In this document: one piece after another, positions 5,283-5,724 of the stretch
How the letters are laid out: every line of letters starts with the position of its first letter
Position numbering within the stretch: the stretch's first letter is position 1
Assembly (NCBI GenBank): GCA_016784705.1
Contig: JADHUD010000168.1
Span: 1-5,724, forward strand
Direction of reading: 5' to 3'
Source of the DNA: Spirochaetia bacterium
GTDB taxonomy: Bacteria > Spirochaetota > Spirochaetia > JABMQR01
Length of the DNA stretch: 5,724 nt
The notes under the pieces: generated by a model
Database searches by the model: none
What the model saw: the letters and a program-made list of their open reading frames with translations, nothing else
What the model was told of the DNA's origin: nothing
Position numbers and translations under genes: made by a program

Positions 5283-5724
5283 AAGCAAGCCGTAAACTGG
5301 GATTCAATCTGCAGATTATTGTCGCCATCGCTGCTGTGACGGCTGTTCTGCTGCCCGTTTTCCTGGCAGACATGCCCTGGCCGACTATTGCCCGCGACTA
5401 CCTGGAGCGGCATGGAGTCGCTGATTCCGGAGCAATCAATCTGGTGAGCGCTATCTATCTGGGATATCGAGCCTTCGATACGCTGGGTGAGACCCTGGTC
5501 CTTCTGGTAGCCGTCAGCGGAGCAATCGGTATAGCTACCCGGGTCGGAACTGATATAGCAAAGGGCTATGAAAAAAATGATGCGATAAAAGGGGCGGGGG
5601 CGGGAGCGGCATCCGGCAGTCTGGAAAAGAACGACTCCTCGGCTTTTGCCATACCTGGAGAGAAGCGTAGGACCCATGCCATGCGGACCCATCTGCTTGA
5701 AGCCGTTACTAGTAAAATCGGACC
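5279..5724 (+). CDS. MbhE-MnhB fusion subunit, 3' end cut by the window
   Basis: The frame runs from ATG (overlapping the MbhD stop as ATGA) to the window edge: 148 full codons and no stop. Residues about 10-30 and 73-88 are hydrophobic. NLVSAIYLGYRAFDTLGETL (54-73) is the MbhE hallmark, including the RAFDTLGE core with Arg64, Asp67 and Glu71. A hydrophilic Gly/Ala-rich linker (about 98-132) follows. RTHLLEAVTSKIGP from residue 136 then reads like the beginning of an MnhB/MbhF domain, whose PGGGF motif would lie beyond the edge. This is a predicted two-domain fusion. An in-frame ATG at 5681 could be an internal start for a separate B product. The gene is partial because of the window limit, not broken. 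Confidence 0.8.
   Translation, partial: MKASRKLGFNLQIIVAIAAVTAVLLPVFLADMPWPTIARDYLERHGVADSGAINLVSAIYLGYRAFDTLGETLVLLVAVSGAIGIATRVGTDIAKGYEKNDAIKGAGAGAASGSLEKNDSSAFAIPGEKRRTHAMRTHLLEAVTSKIG

Noticed and set aside
5252..5692. 146-codon minus-strand frame opposite the MbhE-MnhB gene
   Set aside because: The plus-strand frame carries the MbhE hallmark and overlaps its neighbour in operon fashion; the antisense product looks like a shadow.
1..5724. CRISPR array, tRNA, rRNA or riboswitch
   Set aside because: I found no regularly spaced repeats, no cloverleaf-like segment and no long structured leader. The leader of the main operon is only about 20 bases.

Overview
The window is bacterial: genes are tightly packed with AGGAG-type ribosome sites and ATGA/TTGA stop-start overlaps. 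It falls into three parts: a phage-defence cassette, a decayed mobile-element scar, and the first seven genes of a cation-antiporter operon. The taxon cannot be fixed from sequence alone. The mix of a PII-like protein, a PTS IIA domain and an Mrp/Mbh-type membrane module made me think of a spirochaete or another anaerobic or fermentative bacterium, but this is a weak guess.

Positions 1-185 are AT-rich leader DNA with several short symmetric elements (an inverted repeat at 70-87, TGTGA-N5-TCACA at 112-126, and a tandem 9-bp direct repeat at 143-162). Positions 186-2284 hold two translationally coupled genes: an AAA/ABC-type ATPase of the RloA/AbiLi kind and a TOPRIM-like RloB/AbiLii protein. 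Together they match the two-gene AbiL abortive-infection architecture. By sampled lines this part is about 40% GC, against roughly 53% for the antiporter genes, which fits acquisition by transfer.

Positions 2285-3058 contain no healthy gene. A 45-codon stump with a good ribosome site resembles the N-terminal helix-turn-helix of an IS66-type TnpA. A frame-shifted 118-codon relic of what looks like another small transposon-associated protein follows. I read this as an insertion-sequence graveyard that may have served as the landing site for the defence cassette.

A near-consensus sigma70-type promoter (TTGACA, 17 bp, TATTGT, with an A-tract just upstream) sits at the end of the scar and points into an operon: PII-like protein, PTS IIA (fructose/Ntr type), MnhE, MnhF, MnhG, MbhD, then an MbhE-MnhB fusion cut by the window edge. 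All seven genes are co-oriented with gaps of 11 bp or less, or overlaps. The order E-F-G-MbhD-MbhE-B is that of the Mrp-like half of membrane-bound hydrogenase (Mbh) complexes rather than the classical MrpABCDEFG order. The two leading genes are signalling proteins, one of a nucleotide-sensing fold and one a phosphohistidine domain. This suggests that antiporter activity or synthesis is tuned to energy, nitrogen or PTS state. That coupling is the most interesting proposal in the window.
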